Positions 20,147 to 29,991 of a DNA stretch of 64,000 bases are shown here, piece by piece; the first letter of the stretch is position 1; every line of letters starts with the position of its first letter. The notes under the pieces were generated by a model. The model did not search any database, was not told where the DNA came from, and was given only the letters and a program-made list of their open reading frames with translations. The stretch spans positions 1 through 64,000 of the forward strand of contig CAJYPV010000031.1 of assembly GCA_913776825.1 (NCBI GenBank), read 5' to 3'. The DNA is from Burkholderiaceae bacterium. GTDB lineage: Bacteria; Pseudomonadota; Gammaproteobacteria; Burkholderiales; Burkholderiaceae_C. Position numbers and translations under genes: made by a program.

Positions 20147-23100
20147 TCAAGCCGTCGCCCAGCCTTGCGCCACTGCGCGCGCTCGACACTCGTCCAGCCG
20201 GGCCTGGCAGGCCGCTTGAGCCGGCTGGTGGGCTTCCGGCGCGCTGGCCGTGGGCGACTCCGAGGCCAGCAGTTCCGTCACCGCTGCATTGCTCAACAGG
20301 CGAAACTGGCGCGCCATCATCACGGCGTCGAGATACAGCGCCAGCAGCGGCTCGGCGCCAAGACGCACGGCGGCCTGGGCCGGCGTGAGCAGATCCTGGT
20401 TGCGCATGCCCAGCAGGGTGAGAAGCATCGTCGACCGCCCGCTGGCGTCGGTGCCGAGGCCACCCGGGGCGCCACGCTCGCTGCTCGCCTCGAAAGCGGT
20501 CAGCAGCTGCTCCAGATAGGCCCGGACGGTATGCGCATCAAGGCTGTTCAGCGCCACGTGAACGGCCGGTTCGATGCTGTCACCGGTGGCTTGCCACCAC
20601 ATCGTCAGCTCCGGCAACGACAGCCGGCCGGCCTGCAGATGGGTGATGGCGATTCCCATCACTTGCCGGACCAGCGCCGGCGCGCCGCCGCGCAGGGCCA
20701 CATTCAGCAGCGGCGTGCGCTCCGGTCCGCTGTTGCAGACCAGCAATCGCATCAGCAGATCGTCCGCGATCGGCGCCGGCGGAGCGGGCGGCAGCGCGGC
20801 GGTCCCTGCGGCGAGACGGATGTCGACCTCATGGTCCCGGACCCGCTCCCGGGCGACGGCGCGACTGATCAAGGTGCCGTCGACCAGGCTTTCATAGGCG
20901 CCCAGCAGGATGTCCTCCGGCCGGGGCGGGATGCTGGCCTGCTCCTCAGACCTGCCGGTGATCAGCTCGGTCACCCGGCCGCTGTCACAGCGCCCGCTCA
21001 TGAGGATCGGCAGCAGGGTGTGCCAGAGCACGTCCAGCGCATGCAGTTCGGTCGGCGCAGCGGCCGCAGCGCCTTCGGCCGGCGGCCGTTCGGCGTGCAT
21101 GAGCAGCGCGGCGGTCTGCCCGGCATGCACGGCGTGGCTCAGCACCTGCCCGAACGCCGCCGGCGTCAGCAGCGACAGCGACAACGCGGCGTCCAGCACG
21201 CCGATGCAGTCCCGCACCGGACCGGGCCGATCGGACTGAAGCGCCGTGCCGAGCACCGCGAATTCGGTGTCGCCGGGGTCGTCGATCACCCGCAGCAGGC
21301 CCTCGCCGTCCAGCGCCTTGGCGTGCATGGCCTTCTTCAGCCAGTTCAGCAGCGCATTCACCAGACCGAGCCGGTTCTCCATCAGCGCGACCACCAGCAG
21401 CGGCGCGGCGACGTCACCCTCCATGCGCAGCGGTGTCCGCAGCAGTTGGGTGATCCGATCGGGCGTCACCAGATGTTGTCGCCAGGCGCGCAACATGCCT
21501 TCCAGATAGGCCAGCAGCGCCGCCGGCTCGCCGTGGCTGCACAGCCGTTGCAGCGGCTCCTCCATCGCCAGCGGCGTCATGACGGGCGCCACCAGGGCCC
21601 GAATAGTGTCGGGCGTGAACACTGGCTCGATCGGATCCAGCGCCCACTTCATCACGTTGACCACACCGAAGTGCGACTTCTCTCCGATCGCGTCGACGGC
21701 ATGGGGCAGTCGGGTGTCGTCGTCGACCGGGGTGCTCAGCAGGTCGGTCAGGTCCGACCGGTTCAGCACGCCGCAGCGGTGCAGCCGTTTCAATGGGGCG
21801 AGCATCCAGTTCAGGTTCATGTCGAACGGAAAGCGTTCGAACAAGACCTGACCCACCGGCCCGTCGCGTCGCAGCAGCTCGCCGACCAGCGGCGCGGTGA
21901 GCAGGCCTCGCTCGGCCAGGTTGGACAGGATGTGCAGGTAGTGGCTGAGCACGCCGAAGCTCATGGGCGAGGACGTTGCCGCCGCCGCCGGCAGGGTGAG
22001 CGCGTCACGCCGTTGCGCCGGGGCCATGTGGGGCACCGCGGCCTCCATCATCAGCAGCAACTGGTTGCATTGCGTCGGGAGACGCTGGGTCAGTGCATTG
22101 TTCAGCCAGGTCCGGCCCAGGCTGGGCCAGATCCGGACCAGCAGGTCGGGAGAGACGGCAGTCAGGATCGACAGGGCGGAGGCGGCATCGCCGCGGGAAC
22201 TGATGACCCGCATCAGGCCCGTGAGCGCGTTGTCGCAAGGGCTGCTGCGGGCGACTGCAGTCAGCCAGGAGGCGTAGTGGGGATCGTCGATCCGGGTGCT
22301 GAACTGCTGGGCGATGCCCATGTCATCGATCCAACGGGGGGAGACCTGTTGCAGCGCGGCCTGATCCATCTGATCGAGGCCGACGCGCAGCAGCGCGAGG
22401 CGCAGCACCGCCGGACAACGCGTCGGACCATCGGACTCGGCAGTCCACGACATCGACCCTTCGGCGACGATCCGATCCACATGGCTCCGCCGGATCGGAT
22501 GGCGTTCCTCCAGCGCCGGATCTCCCAGCACCACGTGACTGAACCAGCGGTCGGTCACCAGAATCGACAGTCGATCGGCGCCCTGGCCGATCACCATCAC
22601 CTCGTCCTCCACCGGCGGCGGCGCCAGTCGATGGCTGCTCATGCCACGCCGGATGTCCAGCGCGATCAGCGTCGACTCCTCGGCCAGTCGGGGCAGGGCG
22701 TCGTCATCCAGTTCGATGAAGCTGGCCGGGCGCAGCGGACCGTAGCGCGCGGACAGATCACCGACCAGTTGGTGCAGCCGATTCAAGTGCTGGGGGCTGT
22801 CGGCCAGATTCAGCGGCGCCTCGTCGGACGCCGGCAGGCCGGCACGCACCGCCTCCAGGCATTCATCCGCCAGCCGCGTGGCCAGCGGATTCGGCCCGAC
22901 ATGCTGCGGCAGCTCCCGGCGGCATTGCCGCAGGATGGCGTCGAATTGCGCCGGCGTCATGAACTCCAGCGGCAACCGCGACGATTCCAGCGACAGCCCC
23001 TGCAGCACATTGACCAGGCGATGCACGTTCAGCCCGGGACGGCGGGCGTCCTCGCCCAAGTGCTCGGCGACGACGCGACGGATGAGGTCATCCCGGCATT

Positions 23101-23722
23101 GTTCGAATGCCCGCCGCACCGTCTGCGGCAACGTGCCGCGATAGCCGAACAGGCCGCGGTCGGCCCGCTGCAGTTCGACCCGCACCCGCAGCCCGCAATG
23201 GGTCAGCCCACGGCTGAGCTCGAGCATCAGGGTGCGCCGCTCATCCAGCGGAATCTCCGCATCGGCCATGCCGGCCACCACCCGCGCCAGATGATGGCGA
23301 CCCGCGGTGAACAGCTCCAGCCAGTAGCCCTCGGTCGACCGCTCGACCTGCAGGCGCCGGCAGAAGTCGCGGATGTCATGCCCGGCGCTGCTGAGGCCGG
23401 CCTGATCGGCCAGGTCCGCGAGGCGCTGGAAGTCGTCCTGCACCTCGCGGATCAAGGCCTGACCCCGCGGGTTCCGAACGAACAGCGCCGGGTCGCGCTG
23501 CAGGTCTTCCAGGTCCGCATCGGTCAAGGGCTGCACCGCGCGGCCGATGGTGGCCGCTGTCGCGTCCTGCGCTGTCGTTGCGGCGCTGGCGCTGGCGCTG
23601 GCGCTGGCTGTGGCTGTAGCGGTCCCGGGTCCGGGTTCCGCCGGGTCGTCCGCGCCGAGGTCGACCAGGTAGCCCATCGCCGCCTGCAGATCCGACGGCG
23701 AGGTCGGGGTGATCGGGGCCAT
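20147..23722 (-). CDS. Unrecognised 1191-residue protein, paralogue A of a tandem pair
   Basis: I do not recognise this family. The product is 1191 residues, the same length as the upstream neighbour, and aligns with it from end to end. Shared segments include PLDERRTL, HCGLR(I/V)RVELQ, LPQTVRRAFE, GDLS(A/S)RYGPLR, and ELDD(D/E)ALP followed by TLIALDIRRGM. No signal peptide or membrane helix is evident. The C-terminal half is Leu/Ala-rich and helical, with degenerate ankyrin-like units such as TPLLNVALRGGAPALVRQVM and TPAQAAVRLGAEPLLALYLD. The start is ATG at 23722, with AGGAG 7 bases upstream; a GTG at 23731 overlaps that site and would break the match with the paralogue. An Ala/Thr repeat-coded stretch (TATATASASASASA-like) lies at residues 36-50. 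Codon use matches neighbours. Confidence 0.8.
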   Translation of the reverse strand: MAPITPTSPSDLQAAMGYLVDLGADDPAEPGPGTATATASASASASAATTAQDATAATIGRAVQPLTDADLEDLQRDPALFVRNPRGQALIREVQDDFQRLADLADQAGLSSAGHDIRDFCRRLQVERSTEGYWLELFTAGRHHLARVVAGMADAEIPLDERRTLMLELSRGLTHCGLRVRVELQRADRGLFGYRGTLPQTVRRAFEQCRDDLIRRVVAEHLGEDARRPGLNVHRLVNVLQGLSLESSRLPLEFMTPAQFDAILRQCRRELPQHVGPNPLATRLADECLEAVRAGLPASDEAPLNLADSPQHLNRLHQLVGDLSARYGPLRPASFIELDDDALPRLAEESTLIALDIRRGMSSHRLAPPPVEDEVMVIGQGADRLSILVTDRWFSHVVLGDPALEERHPIRRSHVDRIVAEGSMSWTAESDGPTRCPAVLRLALLRVGLDQMDQAALQQVSPRWIDDMGIAQQFSTRIDDPHYASWLTAVARSSPCDNALTGLMRVISSRGDAASALSILTAVSPDLLVRIWPSLGRTWLNNALTQRLPTQCNQLLLMMEAAVPHMAPAQRRDALTLPAAAATSSPMSFGVLSHYLHILSNLAERGLLTAPLVGELLRRDGPVGQVLFERFPFDMNLNWMLAPLKRLHRCGVLNRSDLTDLLSTPVDDDTRLPHAVDAIGEKSHFGVVNVMKWALDPIEPVFTPDTIRALVAPVMTPLAMEEPLQRLCSHGEPAALLAYLEGMLRAWRQHLVTPDRITQLLRTPLRMEGDVAAPLLVVALMENRLGLVNALLNWLKKAMHAKALDGEGLLRVIDDPGDTEFAVLGTALQSDRPGPVRDCIGVLDAALSLSLLTPAAFGQVLSHAVHAGQTAALLMHAERPPAEGAAAAAPTELHALDVLWHTLLPILMSGRCDSGRVTELITGRSEEQASIPPRPEDILLGAYESLVDGTLISRAVARERVRDHEVDIRLAAGTAALPPAPPAPIADDLLMRLLVCNSGPERTPLLNVALRGGAPALVRQVMGIAITHLQAGRLSLPELTMWWQATGDSIEPAVHVALNSLDAHTVRAYLEQLLTAFEASSERGAPGGLGTDASGRSTMLLTLLGMRNQDLLTPAQAAVRLGAEPLLALYLDAVMMARQFRLLSNAAVTELLASESPTASAPEAHQPAQAACQARLDECRARAVAQGWATA

Positions 23723-23809
23723 CGTCGTCACTCCTGAAAGCGGGCTGAGTAGGGCGGGGCGATCACCCGCTCCCCGCCCGTCTGGTCGCCGCGCTGGCCA
23801 TCGCGCTCC

Positions 23810-26800
23810 TCATTCGAGCCCGCCACCGAGCGCCAGGGCGAGGTCGAAATGCTCCTCCAGCAGCGCTCGACAGGACGCCTGGGCCCGTGACAGCGCCGGC
23901 GCGGTGGCGGTGGCGGTGGCGGCGCGCTCGGGCGGTTCGCTGCGCAGCCAGGTGACGAGTTGGCGCTCCGACACCATCTCGAACTGCTGCGCGGCCCAGA
24001 GGCCGTTGATGTAGGCGTGCAGCAGGTCCCGATTGCCCAGCCGCACGGCTTCCTGAGCCGGGGTGACGCCATCGGCCGACGGCGCACCGAACAGCGCCGC
24101 CACCGGATCCGACTCGGCGGCTTGCGCGCCGCTCGTCGGTCCGTCCATGACCTGGGCCTGCGAGGGGGAGGTCGCCGGGGTGTTCTGCCCGGTCCTCAGG
24201 TCGATGTCCGGCGACGCGGCCACCGGCAGTTGCATCGCTTCCAGCAGATGCTTCAGGATGGCCGTCAAGGTCGCCAGGTCCTGACTGCGAAGTGCGGTGT
24301 GGAGGACGGTCAGGCCCTGGTCGTCGGTGGCGCCCCACCAGAGCGCGAGCTCTTCCCGCGTCAGACGTTTCTGGCGGAAGTGTTGCAGCCCCATGCCCAT
24401 CACCTGACCCACCCGTTCCGACGCACCGCCTTGCGAGACGACGCTCAGCGCCGGGGTCGCCAGCGGGCCGCTGCGGCCGATCAGCAGCGTCATGAGGAGT
24501 TCATCCGACAGGCGCGATGGGTCTTTCACCGGAACCCGCTCGTGCGGCGGCACGGGCGGGAGGCCGATCGGCCCGGATCGCAGGCGCCGGTCCAGCACGG
24601 CTTTGACCAGGTGCTCATAGGCGCCCATCAGAAGCGCCTGCGGCGTGGCGGTGACGGCGAGCTGGTCGCCGTGACGCCCGGTCAGCAGGTTGCTCACCCG
24701 CGTGGCGCGCCAATGACCGCGAGCGACGCTGGGCAGCAGCTGGTCCCACAGCAGTTCCAGCACCGGTTGCGGCGAGCGCTGCGCTGGATGTCGCATGCGG
24801 ACCGCCATCACGCCCATTTGCTCGCGGGGCGCATGGGCGTCGGTCGCCGTCGCCTGACCCCCGTTCACCGCCGCCCGCATCACCTGGCTCATGGCGTCCT
24901 GTCCGAGCACGCCGCGGGACATCGCCTGCACCAGCAAGCTCGCGCACGAACGCACCGACGCCTGCAGATCGCCTGCGATCGCCGTCCCGAGCAGCGTGCG
25001 CTGGCGCCTGTCGACCGCGTTGAGCAGCCGCAGCAATTCCTCGCCGTTCAGGGCATCGGCCGCCACCGCCTCCTTCATCCAGTCCAGCAGCGCCACCGTG
25101 GTGGTCTGGCCCAGTCCCTGCAGCGATTGCACCAGCAGCGGCACCGGCTGGTCATTCGCGTCCCGGATCCGCAGGTGCAGCAACTGGGTCACGCGGTCCT
25201 GCGGCACCCAGCCCGCCTGATGGGCCTGCAGCAGACCGCGCAGGTAATCCACCAGGCTGGAGGGATCATCCCGGGCCTGCAGCGTCTGAAGACGGCTGCT
25301 CATCTCGTCGGCAGTCAGACGCGGCGCCAGCAAGGCGGTCACGCAGTCGGACGGAATGCCATCGCCCACGTGATCGAACACCCAGCGCATGTAGGTGCGG
25401 ACTGCGTCACTGTACGGATGCGCCAGCGCTCTCAGCATGACGGGCACCGGAACGCCTTCCGGGCTGCTGAGGGTGGTCAGGGACAGCAGTCGATCCGAAC
25501 TGACCAGACCAAGCCGGCACAGCTGGCCCAACGGCGGCAACAGCAGCAGCGGCGTGTGGGCCTCGTCGAACTGGGCGCGCACCATGCGGGCCACCACGCC
25601 CTGACCGAGCAGCGCATCCACCTCCGAGCGCGTCACCTGCGCCTGCTCTGCGCAGGTCGCCAGCAGGTTCAGATAGCGCTGCATGACCCCGAGCGTGGCC
25701 AGGCTCTGGTCGGTCGACAGATCGGGCAGGCTGAGCGCGCTGAGCCGACTCGCGGGCGGCAGATGCGGGAGCGCCTGCGTCAGCAGGGTCATCAGCAGAT
25801 GCGTTTGAGCGATCTTCCCGCAGGCCAGCGCGGCATGGAGCCACGGGGTGCCGAAGCTCGACCACATGCGGGCCGGCAAGGTCGGCGCGGTATTGGCGAT
25901 CCGCTGCAGCATCGCTTCCGGATGGCGTCGATCGGTCGCCAGATGCATCAGGGCCGCCAGGCCGGTGTCCGACAGCGGGGTTCGGACGGCCGTCGTCAGG
26001 TAGTCGACGAAGGCGCGGTCATCCATCCGCGCGCCGAAGCGACGGGCGGTCTCCTCGTCGTCCAGCCAGTTCGGCGACACCTGCCTGAATTCGTGCCGTC
26101 CCATCGCCTGCGCATGCGCGTCCAGCAGAGACCGCCGCAGCGCCGCCGGCCATCGGGCGGTCTCCGGCGCCTCCGCGTGCCACTGCGGCGGCTGCTCCGC
26201 GACGATCCGCTGCAGATGCTCGGGCCGCAGGGCGTGGCGCTCGTTCAAGCTGGGGTCGCCCAGCAGCACATGGCAGAAGTCGCCATCGGCCGCGTGCAGC
26301 GCCAGCCGGTTCTCGCGCGCCCCAAGGGTCAGCACCTCGTCGAGGAACACCGGACCGGCCACGCCATGGCTGGCCATGCCGCGTCGGATGTCGAGCGCGA
26401 TCAATGTCGGGTCGCGGGTCAGCTGGGGCAGCGCCTCGTCATCCAGTTCCACGAAACTCTCGGCGCGCAACGGCCCGTAGCGGCTGGACAGATCGCCGAC
26501 CAGCCGCTGCAGCCGGTTCAGATGCTGGCGGTTCTCGCCCAGGTTCAAGGCGTCACCCGCCAACGCATGCAGGCCGGCACGGACCGCCTCCAGCGCCTCG
26601 GCTGCCAGCACCATCGACAGCGCATTCGGGGTCACCTTCGCGGTCAGTTCACGTCGACAGGCGTCGATCAGCTCGATGAAGCGGGGACTGCTGCGCGCCG
26701 CCCCGCCCCACGCCGCCGGCTTCAGCGCCAGGCCCTGCTGGATGTCCGCCAGGAAGTGAACGTCCAGCGCGTGGCGCACCGGATCCTCGCGTCCGCGCTC

Positions 26801-27385
26801 ACCCACCAGGCGATGGATGACATCCTCGACCTGCCGCTCGAACGCGCGGCGCACGGTCTGCGGCAGCGCGCCCTGAAAGCCGATCAGGCGCTGACAGGCC
26901 TGTTGCAGCTCGACCCGGATGCGAAGTCCGCAGTGGGCCAGACCCTTGGCGAGATCGACCAGCAGCGTCCGACGCTCATCCAGCGGCACCCGCGCATCGG
27001 TGATGCCACGCGCCAGTTCGGCCAGGTCGTGGCGGCCGGCGATGAGCAGCTCCATCCAGTAATCGACCCGTTCGCGCTGATAGGGGAGCGCCTGGCAGAA
27101 GGCGCGGATCTCCCGCGCGGCGGTGCCCAGACCTTCGGCGTCCGCGAAGCTCGCGAGGCGGAGGAAGTCGGCCTGAAGCTCGCTCATCAACACCTGACCC
27201 CGGGGACTGCGGAGGAAGGCTTCGGTGTGGCGCGCCAGCGCGTCGATCTCCTCGTCGGTCAGCGCGGGCGCCGCGCTCGACGGGCCGGGCCCATCGGGCG
27301 CGTTGGTGGTCTGCGCGGCGAAGGCGTCGAGAAAACCCATGGCGGCATGCAGATCCGCGTGGGACGTGTGGGAGGTCGGGGCCAT
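23810..27385 (-). CDS. Unrecognised 1191-residue protein, paralogue B of a tandem pair
   Basis: First gene of the tandem pair; GAAGGA lies 5 bases before the ATG. Its stop is 87 bases upstream of paralogue A's start, so the two are probably one transcript. The N terminus MAPTSHTSHADLHAAMGFLD matches MAPITPTSPSDLQAAMGYLV of A. The N-terminal third (residues 40-400) is most conserved between them. The C-terminal part has ankyrin-like units TPALSVVSQGGASERVGQVM, TVLHTALRSQDLATLTAILK and TPAQEAVRLGNRDLLHAYIN, spaced irregularly. No enzyme motif, secretion signal or metal-binding cluster was seen. A large helical-repeat scaffold or exported effector-like protein is possible but unproven. It is divergent from ggt with 104 bases between start codons. 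Confidence 0.8.
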   Translation of the reverse strand: MAPTSHTSHADLHAAMGFLDAFAAQTTNAPDGPGPSSAAPALTDEEIDALARHTEAFLRSPRGQVLMSELQADFLRLASFADAEGLGTAAREIRAFCQALPYQRERVDYWMELLIAGRHDLAELARGITDARVPLDERRTLLVDLAKGLAHCGLRIRVELQQACQRLIGFQGALPQTVRRAFERQVEDVIHRLVGERGREDPVRHALDVHFLADIQQGLALKPAAWGGAARSSPRFIELIDACRRELTAKVTPNALSMVLAAEALEAVRAGLHALAGDALNLGENRQHLNRLQRLVGDLSSRYGPLRAESFVELDDEALPQLTRDPTLIALDIRRGMASHGVAGPVFLDEVLTLGARENRLALHAADGDFCHVLLGDPSLNERHALRPEHLQRIVAEQPPQWHAEAPETARWPAALRRSLLDAHAQAMGRHEFRQVSPNWLDDEETARRFGARMDDRAFVDYLTTAVRTPLSDTGLAALMHLATDRRHPEAMLQRIANTAPTLPARMWSSFGTPWLHAALACGKIAQTHLLMTLLTQALPHLPPASRLSALSLPDLSTDQSLATLGVMQRYLNLLATCAEQAQVTRSEVDALLGQGVVARMVRAQFDEAHTPLLLLPPLGQLCRLGLVSSDRLLSLTTLSSPEGVPVPVMLRALAHPYSDAVRTYMRWVFDHVGDGIPSDCVTALLAPRLTADEMSSRLQTLQARDDPSSLVDYLRGLLQAHQAGWVPQDRVTQLLHLRIRDANDQPVPLLVQSLQGLGQTTTVALLDWMKEAVAADALNGEELLRLLNAVDRRQRTLLGTAIAGDLQASVRSCASLLVQAMSRGVLGQDAMSQVMRAAVNGGQATATDAHAPREQMGVMAVRMRHPAQRSPQPVLELLWDQLLPSVARGHWRATRVSNLLTGRHGDQLAVTATPQALLMGAYEHLVKAVLDRRLRSGPIGLPPVPPHERVPVKDPSRLSDELLMTLLIGRSGPLATPALSVVSQGGASERVGQVMGMGLQHFRQKRLTREELALWWGATDDQGLTVLHTALRSQDLATLTAILKHLLEAMQLPVAASPDIDLRTGQNTPATSPSQAQVMDGPTSGAQAAESDPVAALFGAPSADGVTPAQEAVRLGNRDLLHAYINGLWAAQQFEMVSERQLVTWLRSEPPERAATATATAPALSRAQASCRALLEEHFDLALALGGGLE

Positions 27386-27489
27386 CGTCGTCCTTCAGAA
27401 AGTCGGGTGAGTCGATCAGGACCGGGACTTGCTCCCACCAACGGGTCGGGTGTTGAATGCCCTGTCCCCAGACTCGAAGGAATTGCCTC

Positions 27490-29223
27490 ATGACTTCATT
27501 GCGTCTTTTGGTGGGTGCCGCGTCGGTCAGCGCCTCGCTGGTGCTGGTGCCGATCACCACGGTTCTCGCAGCGTCCCCTGCGCCGGTGGCGGCCGAGCAC
27601 GGCATGGTGGTCTCCGCCCAGCACCTGGCCACCCAGGTCGGCGTGCAGGTGCTGCAGCGCGGCGGCAATGCGGTCGATGCAGCGGTGGCGGTGGGTTATG
27701 CGCTGGCGGTGGTCTATCCCGCCGCGGGCAACCTCGGCGGCGGCGGCTTCATGACGCTGCAACTGGCCGATGGCCGCAAGACCTTCCTGGACTTCCGCGA
27801 GAAAGCGCCGCTGGCCGCCAAGGCCGACATGTACCTCGACCAGAACGGTCAGGTCATCAAGGGCCTGAGCACCGTCGGCCATCTGGCCGTCGGTGTGCCG
27901 GGCAGCGTCTCCGGCCTCGAATATGCGCGCGCCAAGTACGGCACGATGAGCCGCGGCGCCCTGATGGCGCCCGCCATCGTGCTGGCCGATCGCGGTTTTC
28001 AGTTGCAGCAGGGCGATGTGGACATGCTGCACAGCGTCACCGATGCGCTGAAGGCGGATCCCGCCACGGCCGCGATCTTCCTGAAGCAGGGCCAGCCCTA
28101 TCAAGTCGGCGACCGGCTGGTGCAGAAGGACCTGGCGCGCACGCTGCGCGAGATCAGCAGCAAAGGCACCGACGGTTTCTACAAGGGCTGGGTGGCCAAG
28201 GCGCTGGTGGCGTCCAGCCAGGCGGGCAAGGGCATCATCACCCAGGCCGACCTGGACCGCTATCAGACCCGGGAACTGAAGCCGATCGAATGCGATTACC
28301 GCGGCTATCGGGTGGTGTCCGCGCCGCCGCCGAGCTCCGGTGGGGTGGTCATCTGCGAGATGCTCAACATCCTGGAAGGCTATCCGCTGAAGGAACTGGG
28401 CTGGGGCTCGGCCCAGGCGGTGCACTACCAGATCGAGGCGATGCGGCATGCCTACGTCGACCGCAACAGCAGCCTCGGCGATCCGGACTTCGTCAAGAAC
28501 CCGCTCGACCGGCTGCTGGACAAGGGCTATGCGGCCCGCATCCGCGCCAGCATCGATCCGCAACGGGCCGGCGTCTCGGCCGACCTGAAGCCCGGCACGC
28601 CGCCGCATGAGGGCAGCAACACCACGCATTACTCGATCGCCGACCAGTGGGGCAATGCGGTCTCGGTCACCTACACCTTGAACGACTGGTTCGGTGCCAA
28701 GGTCACCGCGGGCAAGACCGGCGTGCTGCTGAACAATGAGATGGACGACTTCACCGCCAAGGTCGGCGTCCCCAACCTGTATGGCCTGCTGCAGGGCGAG
28801 GCCAACGCCATCGCGCCGGAGAAGCGGCCGCTGTCGTCGATGAGCCCGACCATCGTCACCCGCGACGGCAAGCCGGTGATGGTGGTCGGCACGCCGGGCG
28901 GCAGCCGCATCATCACCGCCGTGCTGCAGACCCTGATCCATGCCATCGATTACGACATGACGGTGCAGGAAGCGGTCGATGCGCCGCGCTTCCATCACCA
29001 GTGGATGCCGGACCTCACCAATGTCGAGCCCGATGCGCTGTCACCCGACACGCGCCGGTTGCTGGAGGGCATGGGCCATCGGCTGGGCGTGCCGCATCCG
29101 GCCAATCATCTGGCGGCGATCATCATTGGCGCGCCGTCGTTGAACGGGAAGCCGGTGCCGCCGTACCGCTTCTATGGCGCCAACGACCCGCGGCGCAACA
29201 CCGGCCTGGCGGCGGGCTATTGA
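27490..29223 (+). CDS. ggt: Gamma-glutamyltransferase, secreted
   Basis: An N-terminal-nucleophile hydrolase that cleaves or transfers the gamma-glutamyl group of glutathione, normally in the periplasm. The 577-residue precursor starts with a signal peptide (MTSLRLLVGAASVSASLVLV, cleavage near ...LAASPA). Family landmarks are GGNAVDAAVA, NLGGGGFM, DFREKAP, GVPGSVSGLE and the oxyanion segment GTPGGSR. Self-cleavage would occur before Thr378 in NTTHYSIADQWGNAVSVTYT, giving large and small subunits. The ATG at 27490 gives a proper signal peptide; an upstream ATG at 27457 would add 11 polar residues. Confidence 0.95.
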   Translation: MTSLRLLVGAASVSASLVLVPITTVLAASPAPVAAEHGMVVSAQHLATQVGVQVLQRGGNAVDAAVAVGYALAVVYPAAGNLGGGGFMTLQLADGRKTFLDFREKAPLAAKADMYLDQNGQVIKGLSTVGHLAVGVPGSVSGLEYARAKYGTMSRGALMAPAIVLADRGFQLQQGDVDMLHSVTDALKADPATAAIFLKQGQPYQVGDRLVQKDLARTLREISSKGTDGFYKGWVAKALVASSQAGKGIITQADLDRYQTRELKPIECDYRGYRVVSAPPPSSGGVVICEMLNILEGYPLKELGWGSAQAVHYQIEAMRHAYVDRNSSLGDPDFVKNPLDRLLDKGYAARIRASIDPQRAGVSADLKPGTPPHEGSNTTHYSIADQWGNAVSVTYTLNDWFGAKVTAGKTGVLLNNEMDDFTAKVGVPNLYGLLQGEANAIAPEKRPLSSMSPTIVTRDGKPVMVVGTPGGSRIITAVLQTLIHAIDYDMTVQEAVDAPRFHHQWMPDLTNVEPDALSPDTRRLLEGMGHRLGVPHPANHLAAIIIGAPSLNGKPVPPYRFYGANDPRRNTGLAAGY

Positions 29224-29228
29224 GCGCG

Positions 29229-29268
29229 GAGCCGCCGGGCGCGTCGGGCGGCACGCGCGTGGCGGCTC
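29229..29268. other. Hairpin between convergent ggt and small orphan gene
   Basis: GAGCCGCC (29229-29236) pairs with GGCGGCTC (29261-29268), enclosing a GC-rich loop. It lies where the two convergent genes meet, but neither side has a T-tract, so termination is only a possibility. Confidence 0.35.
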
Positions 29269-29674
29269 AACTGCCGAGCAGCAAGCGATAGGTCGGCGGC
29301 TCCCGGCCGCTGCCGGGGTCGGCCAGATCGAAGCCTTCGAAGTAGTGATCGTCGCCCTGGCCGACATGGTCGTGGCAGGCGACATGCACTTCCCAAAGCA
29401 GTTCCGCCCCGGTCAGGCGGCCGCCCATGCCCACCACCCGCAACGGGCGGGCGTCGTCGCGCTGGTCGGGGCGGTCGTCCGCCGCCGGCCGTTCGAAGGC
29501 CACATACAGATCGGACACCGGCAGCGCCAGCAGCAGCGACGGCGTCGGATCCGGGGCGTCGATCTCCGCCGCGTAGGCGACCGCGGCGTCGACCAATTGC
29601 TCGGCGCGATGAGGCACGGGCTCGGCGAAAGACCAGGCGACGTCGGTGAGCAGGGCACGGGGGGGTCTTGTCAT
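29267..29674 (-). CDS. Hypothetical protein, 135 residues
   Basis: No family recognised. The product begins MTRPPRALLTDVAWSFAEPV and contains an acidic central part (RPAADDRPDQRDDARP), then HVACHDHVGQGDDHYFEGFD with several His/Asp residues. No signal peptide or membrane span is seen. Codon third positions are almost all G/C, as in neighbouring genes, which supports real coding. The ATG at 29674 is chosen; an upstream GTG-type start would add 20 residues of basic low-complexity sequence. It is convergent with ggt. Confidence 0.6.
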   Translation of the reverse strand: MTRPPRALLTDVAWSFAEPVPHRAEQLVDAAVAYAAEIDAPDPTPSLLLALPVSDLYVAFERPAADDRPDQRDDARPLRVVGMGGRLTGAELLWEVHVACHDHVGQGDDHYFEGFDLADPGSGREPPTYRLLLGS

Positions 29675-29991
29675 GCGCGGATTGTCGATCAGCCCGCGCC
29701 GACGGCGGAGCGTCACGACCACCACCACAGGCAAGCACTGGCCCCCAAAGTGGGCCGCGGCGGTCCGGGATGGGGCGTCTTCTCAGGGTTTCACCGGGTG
29801 GTGCGCGCCCCGTGATGGGGTGCGCCGAGGGGCCTCGAGGCGGCTTTGCGACGGAACGTCGAAAGCATCGGACAGACTGTCGATATGACCACTTTCACAC
29901 CGGGTGATTGACGTTAAGCTAGCGCGCCTTTTTGCGGTTTGCGCCCAAAAAGTTCCCATTGCCCAATGACCTGATTCCCGGAGCCCGCTTC
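29675..29991. other. Intergenic region upstream of the RND operon
   Basis: About 317 bases with no supported gene. It should hold the promoter of the RND adaptor gene. TTGACG occurs at about 29910, near TTAAGCTAGC, but no well-spaced -10 partner is evident. A T-rich run at 29930 follows. Nothing else recognisable. Confidence 0.5.

Noticed and set aside
27451-27477. TTCG-N17-TTCA upstream of the tandem paralogues, resembling a hrp-II box of type III effector genes
   Set aside because: Spacing is 17 and not 16, and the second half-site is TTCA and not TTCG. It is not enough to claim a HrpB-type promoter.
20102-27493. Very long open frames on the plus strand opposite the two 1191-residue genes
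   Set aside because: Their products are Arg/Gln/His-rich with no hydrophobic core, typical of antisense reading of GC-rich genes. The minus-strand frames have ribosome-binding sites and mutual homology.
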